Source: an uncultured Neomegalonema sp. (GTDB lineage: Bacteria; Pseudomonadota; Alphaproteobacteria; Rhodobacterales; Rhodobacteraceae). From it: DNA of 64,000 nt. The notes beneath the pieces are model-generated. The model was not told the DNA's origin. It saw nothing but the letters and a program-made list of their open reading frames with translations, and did no database searches. Below are positions 9,809 through 18,367 of the stretch, in pieces; the first letter of the stretch is position 1, and each line of letters opens with the position of its first letter. Where the stretch lies: the NCBI GenBank assembly GCA_937990185.1, contig CALKBI010000012.1:1-64000 (forward strand). Direction: 5' to 3'. Both the position numbers and the translations under genes were made by a program.

Positions 9809-11019
9809 AGGTCCGGTTTCCGTTCACCTTCTTTGGGGAGTATCCCATAAGGACGCACAAGTCGCCAGACATGATCTGGGATCATATTTTTCATCATTGC
9901 GGGACGCTCTCTTCGAAGATGTAAAATTGTCTCTACCGCTTTCATCTCTACGCGCGCCCGTCCAAATTCGATACCACGCGGTCCGATACGCGGCATCAAC
10001 CAACTGACGATAGGACGCACCCAGTTCGGCATTCGGCGAAGAGGTAGGCCGCCTGCTGCGCGTTCAGTGTTGGCAAGAAATCCTTTCACTGCCCCGGCGC
10101 GTTTACCCTTATCACCTGGTTCAGACAGGCGAACTTCATCCCGCAAGAGATCAAGCAGATCTTCACCGCGTTGATTGCGCACCAGCAACCATTGCTCGCC
10201 CTCGCCGCCCATATAACCGACTGTAATATCAGCAAGGGTATTCGTGTAATCGACGCAAGTACGGCACGTCAGCGGAAAAAAGTCTCGGGGCAAATCCGAA
10301 ATTGGAAGATTAAGAAACGGGATGAGTTTCTTACGCCCATCATCAAAGCGTAGCTCAACGCGATAATCGGCGCGAAATTCCAGATAGGTAATGCTATCGG
10401 GGTTTTCGGACAGCAACCCAAGGAAAGTGTGGAAATTCTCTGTCGTGGTATTGTCTGAGCAAGGTGTTCCAATGACGGTGATTTGCTCAAAGCCGAAATC
10501 GCGCTCGATGGCGCGCAACGCATAGATTTGGCATGGAATACCTATCACCGCGATGCGCTTATACCCTGCGGCTCTTGCCGGTTCCAGCAAAGCCAGAAGT
10601 GGCGCATAGCCCATACGCATTCCGCGAACCTGCGCCATTTCCGAGGCTTCGGTAATCAGGACAGGAACGGGCTTCCATTTATCATTCGCATCGGGCGCCA
10701 TTGTAAGAACAGCGTCGACCGCTTTTGTCTCAAGCAAACATTCAGCAAGCCGCGTGGTAATTCCAGTCCATTGCGCGCCTTTTTTGGGCGGAGCAAGCGA
10801 TGCGCGCAGCATTCTGCGATAAGGACCAAAGAAACGCTCATCAGCGCGATCAGGGTCACGCGCGCGGCCATGCGTCTGTTGTTCAAGCCCTGCATAGTCG
10901 GGGTTGATAAACTGACATGCACGACCACAGCGCTTTGCATCCTCGGTGCGGGACAGTCCACAATCCGTACAAAGATCACGCGGTGCAGGATCGGCGAGCG
11001 GCGGAATGGTCAGGCTCAT
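9805..11019 (-). CDS. FrhB/BciB-family Fe-S flavoprotein (coenzyme F420 hydrogenase beta-subunit / 8-vinyl reductase-like)
   Basis: CTDCGLSRTEDAKRCGRACQFI, GAQWTGITTRLAECLLE, VIGIPCQIYALRAIE, GTPCSDN, TCRTCVDYTNTLADITVGYMG, matching my recollection of cyanobacterial BciB-type proteins. Confidence 0.75.
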   Translation of the reverse strand: MSLTIPPLADPAPRDLCTDCGLSRTEDAKRCGRACQFINPDYAGLEQQTHGRARDPDRADERFFGPYRRMLRASLAPPKKGAQWTGITTRLAECLLETKAVDAVLTMAPDANDKWKPVPVLITEASEMAQVRGMRMGYAPLLALLEPARAAGYKRIAVIGIPCQIYALRAIERDFGFEQITVIGTPCSDNTTTENFHTFLGLLSENPDSITYLEFRADYRVELRFDDGRKKLIPFLNLPISDLPRDFFPLTCRTCVDYTNTLADITVGYMGGEGEQWLLVRNQRGEDLLDLLRDEVRLSEPGDKGKRAGAVKGFLANTERAAGGLPLRRMPNWVRPIVSWLMPRIGPRGIEFGRARVEMKAVETILHLRRERPAMMKNMIPDHVWRLVRPYGILPKEGERKPDL

Positions 11020-11184
11020 ATATAAATTATGACACGGGCGCTCCCGCTCTCCCCGTTCGGATGTGATGACTCTTCACATAAGACGCTAAAAAACCGTTCT
11101 CTTGAATGCAATGGTGTATGCTCAAATAGCAAGAAGTCTCATGGCGACCTTTCCACGCAGTATAAATTTGCGAAAGTCTAACCG

Positions 11185-12774
11185 ATGAAGTTCCCATCCG
11201 TACCCCCTTATGGTTCCCGTCGCTCTGCGGTGATGGCAGATAATATGGTTGCGACCTCCCACCCGCTCGCTGCGCAAGCTGGATTGTCGATGCTGGCAAA
11301 GGGCGGAAATGCGGTGGATGCAGCCTTAGCGTCGGCGATGGCGCTGACAGTGGTGGAGCCAACCGGCAATGGCTTAGGTTCAGATGGTTTCGCGATCTTG
11401 TGGGATGGCAAGCAGTTGCACGGTATGAACGCTTCTGGCCGCTCGCCCGCAGGCTGGACACCGGATCGGTTCAAAGACGGCATACCTGAACTGGGGTGGG
11501 ATTCGGTGACCGTACCCGGCGCTGTGGGTGGCTGGGTTGCTCTATCGGAACGGTTTGGGCGTCTGCCCTTTGCCGACCTCGCTGAACCTGCGATCAAGTA
11601 TGCCGAGGATGGATTTCCTGTCTCTCCGGTTATCGCGACCCTTTGGGCGAATGGTGCGGCGCGGCTACATGATCAACCCGGATTTGCAGATCACTTCATG
11701 CCCAGTGGCCGCGCTCCTCTCGCCGGGGAAAAGTTTATCGCGAAAGACACCGCACAGAGCCTTCGTCTGATCGTAGAGACAAAAGGCGAAGCGTTTTATC
11801 GGGGAGAACTTGCTGAAAAAATCGTGGCAAATGCTGCCAAGTATGGTGGGGCGATGACATTAGACGATCTTGCAGCAGAGAAACCTGATTGGTGCGGGAC
11901 AATCCAGCAAAAGTTCGACGATCTAGAATTGCACGAAATTCCCCCAAATGGCCAAGGGATCGCGGCTTGCATGGCACTCGGGATGCTGTCGCACACACCG
12001 ATCCACGATCTCTCGCCCGAAGATCCCAAAGCTCTGCACTTAATGTGGGAAGCGATGAAACTCGCGTTTCGAGATGTGGATGCCTACGTTGCCGATGCTC
12101 CTTTTATGGACGAAATTACGAGTACTGATTTGCTTGATGCCGAATATCTGGGAAACCGCGCGAAATTAATTGATCCAAAGCGCGCTCAAGACTTTGGCTC
12201 AGGCGCACCGAAACGCGGTGGTACAGTGTATTTATGTGCGGCAGATCAAAGCGGAATGATGGTCTCTTATATCCAGTCCAATTACGCTGGCTTCGGGTCC
12301 GGCGTTGTGGTTCCCGGGACTGGCATACATCTGCAAAATCGGGGATGCGGTTTTACTCTGCAAGAAGGGCATCCCAATCAAGTCGGCCCTCGCAAACGTC
12401 CATTCCACACAATTATCCCCGGTTTTCTTACCACAAAAGGACAGCCACGCATGGCCTTTGGCGTCATGGGTGGCCCGATGCAGGCACAGGGGCATTTGCA
12501 AATGCTGCTTCGAACGCAAATCTGGGAGCAAGACGTGCAAACTGCTGTGGATGCTCCGCGTTGGCGGGTTACAGAAGGTTTGGGTGTTGCGTGCGAAACG
12601 GCGATGCCAGCGGATGCTTTACAAACACTGACCGATCTCGGGCATCAAATTACATTAGAAACACCGGATGCCGCATTCGGGTTTGGCGGCGCACAGCTAA
12701 TCCATCGTTTGGACAATGGCGGTTATGCAGGCGGGTCCGATCCGCGTAAAGACGGATGCGCGATTGGCTTTTAA
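11185..12774 (+). CDS. gamma-glutamyltransferase family protein (YwrD-like subgroup)
   Basis: MVATSHPLAAQAGLSMLAKGGNAVDAALA N-terminus and GGTVYLCAADQSGMMVSYIQSNYAGFGSGVVVPGTGIHLQNRG around the autoprocessing threonine. Confidence 0.88.
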   Translation: MKFPSVPPYGSRRSAVMADNMVATSHPLAAQAGLSMLAKGGNAVDAALASAMALTVVEPTGNGLGSDGFAILWDGKQLHGMNASGRSPAGWTPDRFKDGIPELGWDSVTVPGAVGGWVALSERFGRLPFADLAEPAIKYAEDGFPVSPVIATLWANGAARLHDQPGFADHFMPSGRAPLAGEKFIAKDTAQSLRLIVETKGEAFYRGELAEKIVANAAKYGGAMTLDDLAAEKPDWCGTIQQKFDDLELHEIPPNGQGIAACMALGMLSHTPIHDLSPEDPKALHLMWEAMKLAFRDVDAYVADAPFMDEITSTDLLDAEYLGNRAKLIDPKRAQDFGSGAPKRGGTVYLCAADQSGMMVSYIQSNYAGFGSGVVVPGTGIHLQNRGCGFTLQEGHPNQVGPRKRPFHTIIPGFLTTKGQPRMAFGVMGGPMQAQGHLQMLLRTQIWEQDVQTAVDAPRWRVTEGLGVACETAMPADALQTLTDLGHQITLETPDAAFGFGGAQLIHRLDNGGYAGGSDPRKDGCAIGF

Positions 12775-12785
12775 CCGCTCCGCAA

Positions 12786-13643
12786 TCAGCCGAGCCATCT
12801 CTTGCGACGCCTGTAAGAGCGCACATTGCGGTATGACTTTCGGCCCTCTTCTGACATGCCGAGATAGAACTCTTTAACGTCAGGGTTCTCGCGAAGCTCT
12901 GCGGCGGGGCCGTCCATGACAACGCGGCCTGATTCAAGAATATAGCCGTAATGAGCAAAGCGCAGGGCGACATTGGTGTTTTGCTCAGCCAACAGGAATG
13001 ACACGCCCTCTTTTTCGTTCAGGTCTTTTACAATACCAAAAATTTCTTCAACGAGTTGCGGCGCGAGGCCCATTGACGGCTCATCCAACAGCACCGTTTC
13101 AGGACGGGACATCAAGGCACGGCCAATGGCGCACATTTGTTGTTCGCCACCTGACGTATAACCGGCTTGAGATTTGCGGCGCTCACGAAGACGCGGAAAA
13201 TAATTATAGACCATTTCCAAATCGGCGGCGACTGCACCGCGCCCGTCGCGGCGCGTATAACTGCCCGTCATCAAATTTTCTTCGATGGTCAAATGCTCGA
13301 AACAATGGCGGCCTTCCATGACTTGAATGACACCTTTTTTAACAAGATCTGCAGGCATCAAATCCGCGATTTTTTCACCGCGATATGAAATCGAACCCTT
13401 CGTCACCTCACCGCGTTCGGAATGCAGCAAATTAGAAATTGCTTTAAGGGTCGTAGTCTTTCCTGCACCGTTACCGCCGAGCAGCGCCGTGATCCCGCCC
13501 TTAGGCACGGAAAGACTAACGCCCTTCAGCACAAGAATGACGTGATTATAGATCACTTCGATATTGCTGATTTCCAGCAGAGGCTCTTCGGTCGGAGCAG
13601 CATCAAGCATGAATAATTGCCTTTGAGTAAAAGGCCCTCGCAT
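12786..13643 (-). CDS. branched-chain amino acid-type ABC transporter ATP-binding protein (LivF-like)
   Basis: LLGGNGAGKTTTLKAISNL Walker A, SGGEQQMCAIGRALM signature, VLLDEPSMGLAP Walker B. Confidence 0.92.
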   Translation of the reverse strand: MRGPFTQRQLFMLDAAPTEEPLLEISNIEVIYNHVILVLKGVSLSVPKGGITALLGGNGAGKTTTLKAISNLLHSERGEVTKGSISYRGEKIADLMPADLVKKGVIQVMEGRHCFEHLTIEENLMTGSYTRRDGRGAVAADLEMVYNYFPRLRERRKSQAGYTSGGEQQMCAIGRALMSRPETVLLDEPSMGLAPQLVEEIFGIVKDLNEKEGVSFLLAEQNTNVALRFAHYGYILESGRVVMDGPAAELRENPDVKEFYLGMSEEGRKSYRNVRSYRRRKRWLG

Positions 13644-13693
13644 GAACCGCGAGAGCCGAAAGTTCTATGTCGCGCCCGGATCACCCCGGGCGC
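13633..13693 (-). promoter_or_regulatory. tandem intercistronic hairpins between the substrate-binding protein gene and livF
   Basis: Perfect 8-bp stem GCGCCCGG/CCGGGCGC (13672-13679 / 13686-13693) 12 nt after the SBP stop codon, and a second stem GGC-CTCGC/GCGAG-GCC (13633-13641 / 13649-13657). No U-tract. Confidence 0.55.
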
Positions 13694-13704
13694 AACGGAT
13701 GCGA

Positions 13705-14991
13705 TTAGCTACAAGCTTCTTTGATTTTGTTTTCCTTCGCAAATGCTGAAGAATCTTCTGCAATCAAGTCGCCTATGACTTCCATATCACTCTCGCCGTA
13801 GCTGGTGATCTGGTTCCACTCGCCTGCTTTTGCATCCCACTGGTTCACGGTCACAAGACCCGGTCCACCGTGGTTTTCACAAGACACTTTGAAGGTTGGT
13901 CCAAAGTTCGGCATGCCGAGCTTTTTCATCGTAGCTTGAGTCACGACCAAAGCTTCCATACCGTCACGCATTTGTTGAGGCGTGATTTCTTTGGTGTCGT
14001 GGATTTCCTGAGCGTTCTTTGCCGCTTCAACAGCCAGCATTGCTGCATACATGCCACGGTTATACAGCACGGTTCCTTTTTGGTCCCCTGCACCCGCAGC
14101 CTTACCGGCATCATAGACGTATTTTTTCAGGTCGTCATAAAGCGGGTAATCGTCACCAACACCGTGGAAGTTCAGCGCCTTATAACCATTCGCTTTTTCG
14201 CCAACCGGTTTCACGTCATTCTCGGAACCGGACCACCAGACACCAATGAAGTTTTCCATTGGATACCGAATGTTCGCCGCTTCTTGAATTGCCGTAGCGT
14301 TCATAACGCCCCAGCCCCACATTGTAACATAGTCAGGCTTTTCACGGCGAATTTGCAGCCATTGTGATTTCTGCTCCTGACCGGGATGGTCAACCGGAAG
14401 CAATGTCAGTTCAAAATCATGCTTTTTGGCCAGTTCTTCCAGAGTACGGATCGGCTCTTTGCCGTAAGCGGAGTTGTGATAAACAAGCGCCAGAGTCTTG
14501 CCTTTGATGTCACCATCATTGATGTCGAGCAGGTGGTTCACCACTGCCGAAGCGCCGTTCCAATAGTTCGCAGGATAGTTAAAGACCGTGTTGAACACTT
14601 TGCCGTTCGCAGCAGAAGTCCGGCCATATCCCATCGTGTGCAGCGGAATACCATCAGCCGCTGATTTGGGGATGAGCTGATAGGTGATACCCGTTGAAAG
14701 CGGTTGATAAACCAGTGCGCCTTCGCCCTTCGTGGACTCGTAACACTCAACACCTTTTTCAGTGTTATAACCGGTTTCACATTCGATGACTTTAATCGGC
14801 ACACCGCCAATGCCACCATCACGCTCATTCATCAGCGTAAAGTAATCTTCATAGCCATCCGCGAAAGGAATGCCGTTAGCGGCATAAGGTCCAGTACGAT
14901 AGCTGAGCGATGGGAAGACCATGTCGGCCAGCGCAGGTGATACTCCCATTACGACTGCCATTGTAGCAGCTGTCAGTGTTCTCATTTTCAT
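13705..14991 (-). CDS. ABC transporter substrate-binding protein (LivK-type periplasmic)
   Basis: Signal peptide MKMRTLTAATMAVVMGVSPALA and periplasmic binding fold; located inside a complete liv-type operon. Confidence 0.88.
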   Translation of the reverse strand: MKMRTLTAATMAVVMGVSPALADMVFPSLSYRTGPYAANGIPFADGYEDYFTLMNERDGGIGGVPIKVIECETGYNTEKGVECYESTKGEGALVYQPLSTGITYQLIPKSAADGIPLHTMGYGRTSAANGKVFNTVFNYPANYWNGASAVVNHLLDINDGDIKGKTLALVYHNSAYGKEPIRTLEELAKKHDFELTLLPVDHPGQEQKSQWLQIRREKPDYVTMWGWGVMNATAIQEAANIRYPMENFIGVWWSGSENDVKPVGEKANGYKALNFHGVGDDYPLYDDLKKYVYDAGKAAGAGDQKGTVLYNRGMYAAMLAVEAAKNAQEIHDTKEITPQQMRDGMEALVVTQATMKKLGMPNFGPTFKVSCENHGGPGLVTVNQWDAKAGEWNQITSYGESDMEVIGDLIAEDSSAFAKENKIKEACS

Positions 14992-15045
14992 ATTCTTCTC
15001 CCTTTAGTCGTTATTCTAAGTTCGTTGATCCCACCCGAGGCATTG

Positions 15046-16167
15046 TTAGTGCGGGAATGGCCAAAGCCTGAGTTTCTCTTTGATAATCCGCCAGAGCTGC
15101 GCCAATCCATGCGGTTCCAGAATAAGAAAAATAACAATCAGCGCGCCAACAATGACGAATTCAAGGTGCGCGGCAATGTCCGTCGCCCATCCTAATTGTC
15201 CGACAAGAACATTCTTTAGCAGCACCGGCAATAAGACCATAAAGGCTGCGCCCGCGAACGAGCCGAAAATTGATCCAAGACCGCCAATAATCACCATAAA
15301 GAGCACGAGGAAGGATTTTTGAATTCCGAAGACTTCGCCCACTTCAACTGCACCGAGATAGACGCTAAACAACAACGCACCAGCGATACCGATATAGAAC
15401 GAGCTGATCCCAAAGGCTGTTAGTTTGGCTTTGAGTGGGTTCACCCCGATGATCTCAGCGGCAATATCCATATCGCGGATAGACATCCAACTGCGGCCCA
15501 AGTGTCCACGCGTCAGGTTCCGTGCCACAATCGCTAGAATGGTCACAAAGACGAGGCAGAAAAGATAGGTTGCCCATGGCTCGGTATTTGGTCCGGTTAT
15601 CGCGTGCCCGAATAAAAACCGTTCTGGAGCAGTAATTTGGCCCGATGCCGAATAGTTAAACGACCATTCCCATTTGTTGAACACCCAAACCAGAAAGAAC
15701 TGCGCCGCGAGCGTTGCGACCGCAAGATAAAAGCCTTTGATCCTCAGAGACGGTAATCCGAATAAGATACCGACTAACGCCGTCATCACCCCGCCTAAGA
15801 TCACCGAGAAAAAGATATTCAGCGGCGGAAGCGCATAGCGAACCCATTCCTCGCCGCCCGGAATATAAATATCGAACCCGGTCATGAACTTATAGCAGGA
15901 GTAAGCACCAACCGCCATGAACCCGCCGGTTCCCAGCGAAACCTGTCCGCAATAGCCTATGAGGATATTCAGCCCAATCGCGGCGATTGAATAAATCAGG
16001 AAAGGCAGCGCAATTGCCTTCACCCAATAATCATTCAACAAGAAAGGCACGATAGCGAAGGCAAACAGCATCACCGCATAATAGCGATAGCGGTCAAACG
16101 CGATCGGGAAGGTCTGCCCATCCGCTTGATACGTCGTTTTGAAATCACCGACTTCACGATACAGCAT
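15046..16167 (-). CDS. branched-chain amino acid-type ABC transporter permease (LivM-like)
   Basis: Hydrophobic multi-TM protein with IGYCGQVSLGTGGFMAVGAY and FLVLFMVIIGGLGSIFGSFAGAAFMVLLP. Confidence 0.92.
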   Translation of the reverse strand: MLYREVGDFKTTYQADGQTFPIAFDRYRYYAVMLFAFAIVPFLLNDYWVKAIALPFLIYSIAAIGLNILIGYCGQVSLGTGGFMAVGAYSCYKFMTGFDIYIPGGEEWVRYALPPLNIFFSVILGGVMTALVGILFGLPSLRIKGFYLAVATLAAQFFLVWVFNKWEWSFNYSASGQITAPERFLFGHAITGPNTEPWATYLFCLVFVTILAIVARNLTRGHLGRSWMSIRDMDIAAEIIGVNPLKAKLTAFGISSFYIGIAGALLFSVYLGAVEVGEVFGIQKSFLVLFMVIIGGLGSIFGSFAGAAFMVLLPVLLKNVLVGQLGWATDIAAHLEFVIVGALIVIFLILEPHGLAQLWRIIKEKLRLWPFPH

Positions 16168-16168
16168 C

Positions 16169-16381
16169 CTAACGAGCCTTCTTCAAGAGACGGGAAAGAC
16201 AATGAATGGCCATGATGAAACAGGCGATTGAAAGCGGCAGAGTGACCGACCCGGAAGCTCCGTGTGCGCCCGGTACGACACCACCACTAAAGATGGAAAT
16301 GCTCATCCAAGCAGTGATAGCGAAAATACCAAAACTCGCGAAAAGGCCGTAGACATGTATGAGGCTGTTACTCATCCCCAC
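16169..16381 (-). CDS. small membrane protein (70 aa, about 2 TM) embedded in the liv operon
   Basis: ORF MGMSNSLIHVYGLFASFGIFAITAWMSISIFSGGVVPGAHGASGSVTLPLSIACFIMAIHCLSRLLKKAR, co-directional, 1 nt after the livM-like stop region. Confidence 0.65.
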   Translation of the reverse strand: MGMSNSLIHVYGLFASFGIFAITAWMSISIFSGGVVPGAHGASGSVTLPLSIACFIMAIHCLSRLLKKAR

Positions 16382-16408
16382 CTCTTCTCGTCATGATTTT
16401 CATCTCCA

Positions 16409-17503
16409 TCACACCCTCTCGATGATCTTCTCGCCGAACAGCCCTTGCGGACGGAAGACGAGGAACAAGAGGGCCAGCATGTAAGCAAACCAGTTCTCGG
16501 TTGCGCCGCCCAGATATGGCGCGCCGATCAGAAACTCGAACATCTTCTCACCAACACCAATGATCAAACCGCCGATAATCGCGCCGGGGATCGAAGTGAA
16601 TCCGCCGAGCATCAACACGGGCAGCGCTTTGAGCGCAATAAGCGAAAGTGAAAACTGCACGCCTGATTTCGCACCCCACATCATTCCCGCAACTAAGGCT
16701 ACGAAACCGGCAATGGTCCAGACGATAACCCAAATCGTGCGAAGAGAAATGCCCACGGAAAGCGCGGCTTGGTGGTCATCCGCCACAGCGCGCAGCGCGC
16801 GCCCTGTCTTGGTGTATTGTGAAAACAACACCAGCGCCAACACCAACGCAACAGCAATGAAGGTCGCGTAGATATCCAGAGTATCGAGATAAAACCCGTA
16901 AAAATCTTCGCCGCCAAGAAACGCGGTATTTTCTTCGAACCACGCATTGCCACCCTGTTCGATGCCGATGTTCAGGGTCTTAACGTCCGACCCCCACATC
17001 AACTCGCCAAAGCCCTCCATGAAGAAAGCCAAACCGATGGTCGCCATGAACAGGATAATAGGCTCTTGGTTGACAAGGTGCTTTAAGACCAATTTTTCAA
17101 CGAGGATGGCGAAAAACAGCATGACGAGAGCGGCAAAGACAATAGCGAGTATTGTCGGGCCATAAACGCCTAAAAACCCTGCGATTGAAAGGCTTAGGCT
17201 TTCCGGCAACAGCAAACTGAGACCACGCGAATATGTCTCAATCCACCAATCTGGTGCAGCCTGTCCAAAATGGTGAAACTCAGTTCCGAAGATCGCATTG
17301 ATAAGATGCGAGAAGGGGATAAGACCCGTCTGTAATCCAACCAAAGTCTGCGCCGCGAATAGCGCCATGACACCTTGCGCATAATTGAAAATACCCGAGG
17401 CTTTAAAGATCAGCACAAAGCCAAGCGCCACGAGCGAATACATCACACCAGCCATCAGGCCATTGAGAAAAACTTCAACGCCAAACCAGAAATCTGCACT
17501 CAT
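16409..17503 (-). CDS. branched-chain amino acid-type ABC transporter permease (LivH-like)
   Basis: GLMAGVMYSLVALGFVLIFKASGIFNYAQG and LMLGGFTSIPGAIIGGLIIGVGE. Confidence 0.92.
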   Translation of the reverse strand: MSADFWFGVEVFLNGLMAGVMYSLVALGFVLIFKASGIFNYAQGVMALFAAQTLVGLQTGLIPFSHLINAIFGTEFHHFGQAAPDWWIETYSRGLSLLLPESLSLSIAGFLGVYGPTILAIVFAALVMLFFAILVEKLVLKHLVNQEPIILFMATIGLAFFMEGFGELMWGSDVKTLNIGIEQGGNAWFEENTAFLGGEDFYGFYLDTLDIYATFIAVALVLALVLFSQYTKTGRALRAVADDHQAALSVGISLRTIWVIVWTIAGFVALVAGMMWGAKSGVQFSLSLIALKALPVLMLGGFTSIPGAIIGGLIIGVGEKMFEFLIGAPYLGGATENWFAYMLALLFLVFRPQGLFGEKIIERV

Positions 17504-17530
17504 GCGTACTGCCCTCGCTGTACCAATGTA

Positions 17531-18367
17531 TCAATCATGGCTGACCCCCAAATAGGCGTCGATGACCTTTTGATTATTACGGACTTCGCTTGGCGTTCCA
17601 TCGCCAATCTTTGCTCCGTAATCCATCACAACAACGCGGTCGGAGATGTCCATCACAACGCCCATATCATGTTCGATCAAAGCGATGGTCGTGCCGAACT
17701 CTTCGTTCACATCAAGGATAAAGCGCGACATATCCTCTTTTTCTTCAACATTCATTCCGGCCATCGGTTCATCAAGCAACAGCAATGAAGGTTCAGCAAC
17801 CAGCGCTCGGCCAAGCTCTACCCGTTTTTGCAAACCATAAGGCAAGCTCCCGACAGGAGCCTTACGGATGTGCTGAATTTCGAGAAAGTCGATAACCCGC
17901 TCGGCTTTTTCGCGCTGTTCAATTTCTTCGGCCTCGGCACGGCCCTTCCAGATTGCCTGACTGAAAATACCAGACTTCATCTTGGTCAACCGACCCGTCA
18001 TGATGTTATCGAGCGTCGTCATACCGCGAAACAATGCGATGTTCTGGAATGTGCGCGCGATGCCTTGACGGGCGATCTCGTATGGTTTCATTGGGCCGCG
18101 TTTTTTGCCCAAATACCAGATTTCGCCTTCTTGCGGGTGGTAAAAGCCATTGATAACATTGAGCATCGAAGACTTGCCCGCGCCATTAGGTCCGATGATT
18201 GCGCGCACTTCGCCTTCGCGAATATCAAAGCTGATGTCTTTAATTGCGGTCACACCACCAAAGCGCAGTGTGATGTTTTTCATCTCCATCACCACGCCGC
18301 CAATCTTGCGGCCATCTTCTGTAGTGTAGGAGTCTGGTTCTGCTGTTATAGGGCTGCTTCCGTCCAT
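17531..18367 (-). CDS. branched-chain amino acid-type ABC transporter ATP-binding protein (LivG-like)
   Basis: IIGPNGAGKSSMLNVINGFY, QKRVELGRALVAEPSLLLLDEPMAGMN. Confidence 0.92.
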   Translation of the reverse strand: MDGSSPITAEPDSYTTEDGRKIGGVVMEMKNITLRFGGVTAIKDISFDIREGEVRAIIGPNGAGKSSMLNVINGFYHPQEGEIWYLGKKRGPMKPYEIARQGIARTFQNIALFRGMTTLDNIMTGRLTKMKSGIFSQAIWKGRAEAEEIEQREKAERVIDFLEIQHIRKAPVGSLPYGLQKRVELGRALVAEPSLLLLDEPMAGMNVEEKEDMSRFILDVNEEFGTTIALIEHDMGVVMDISDRVVVMDYGAKIGDGTPSEVRNNQKVIDAYLGVSHD

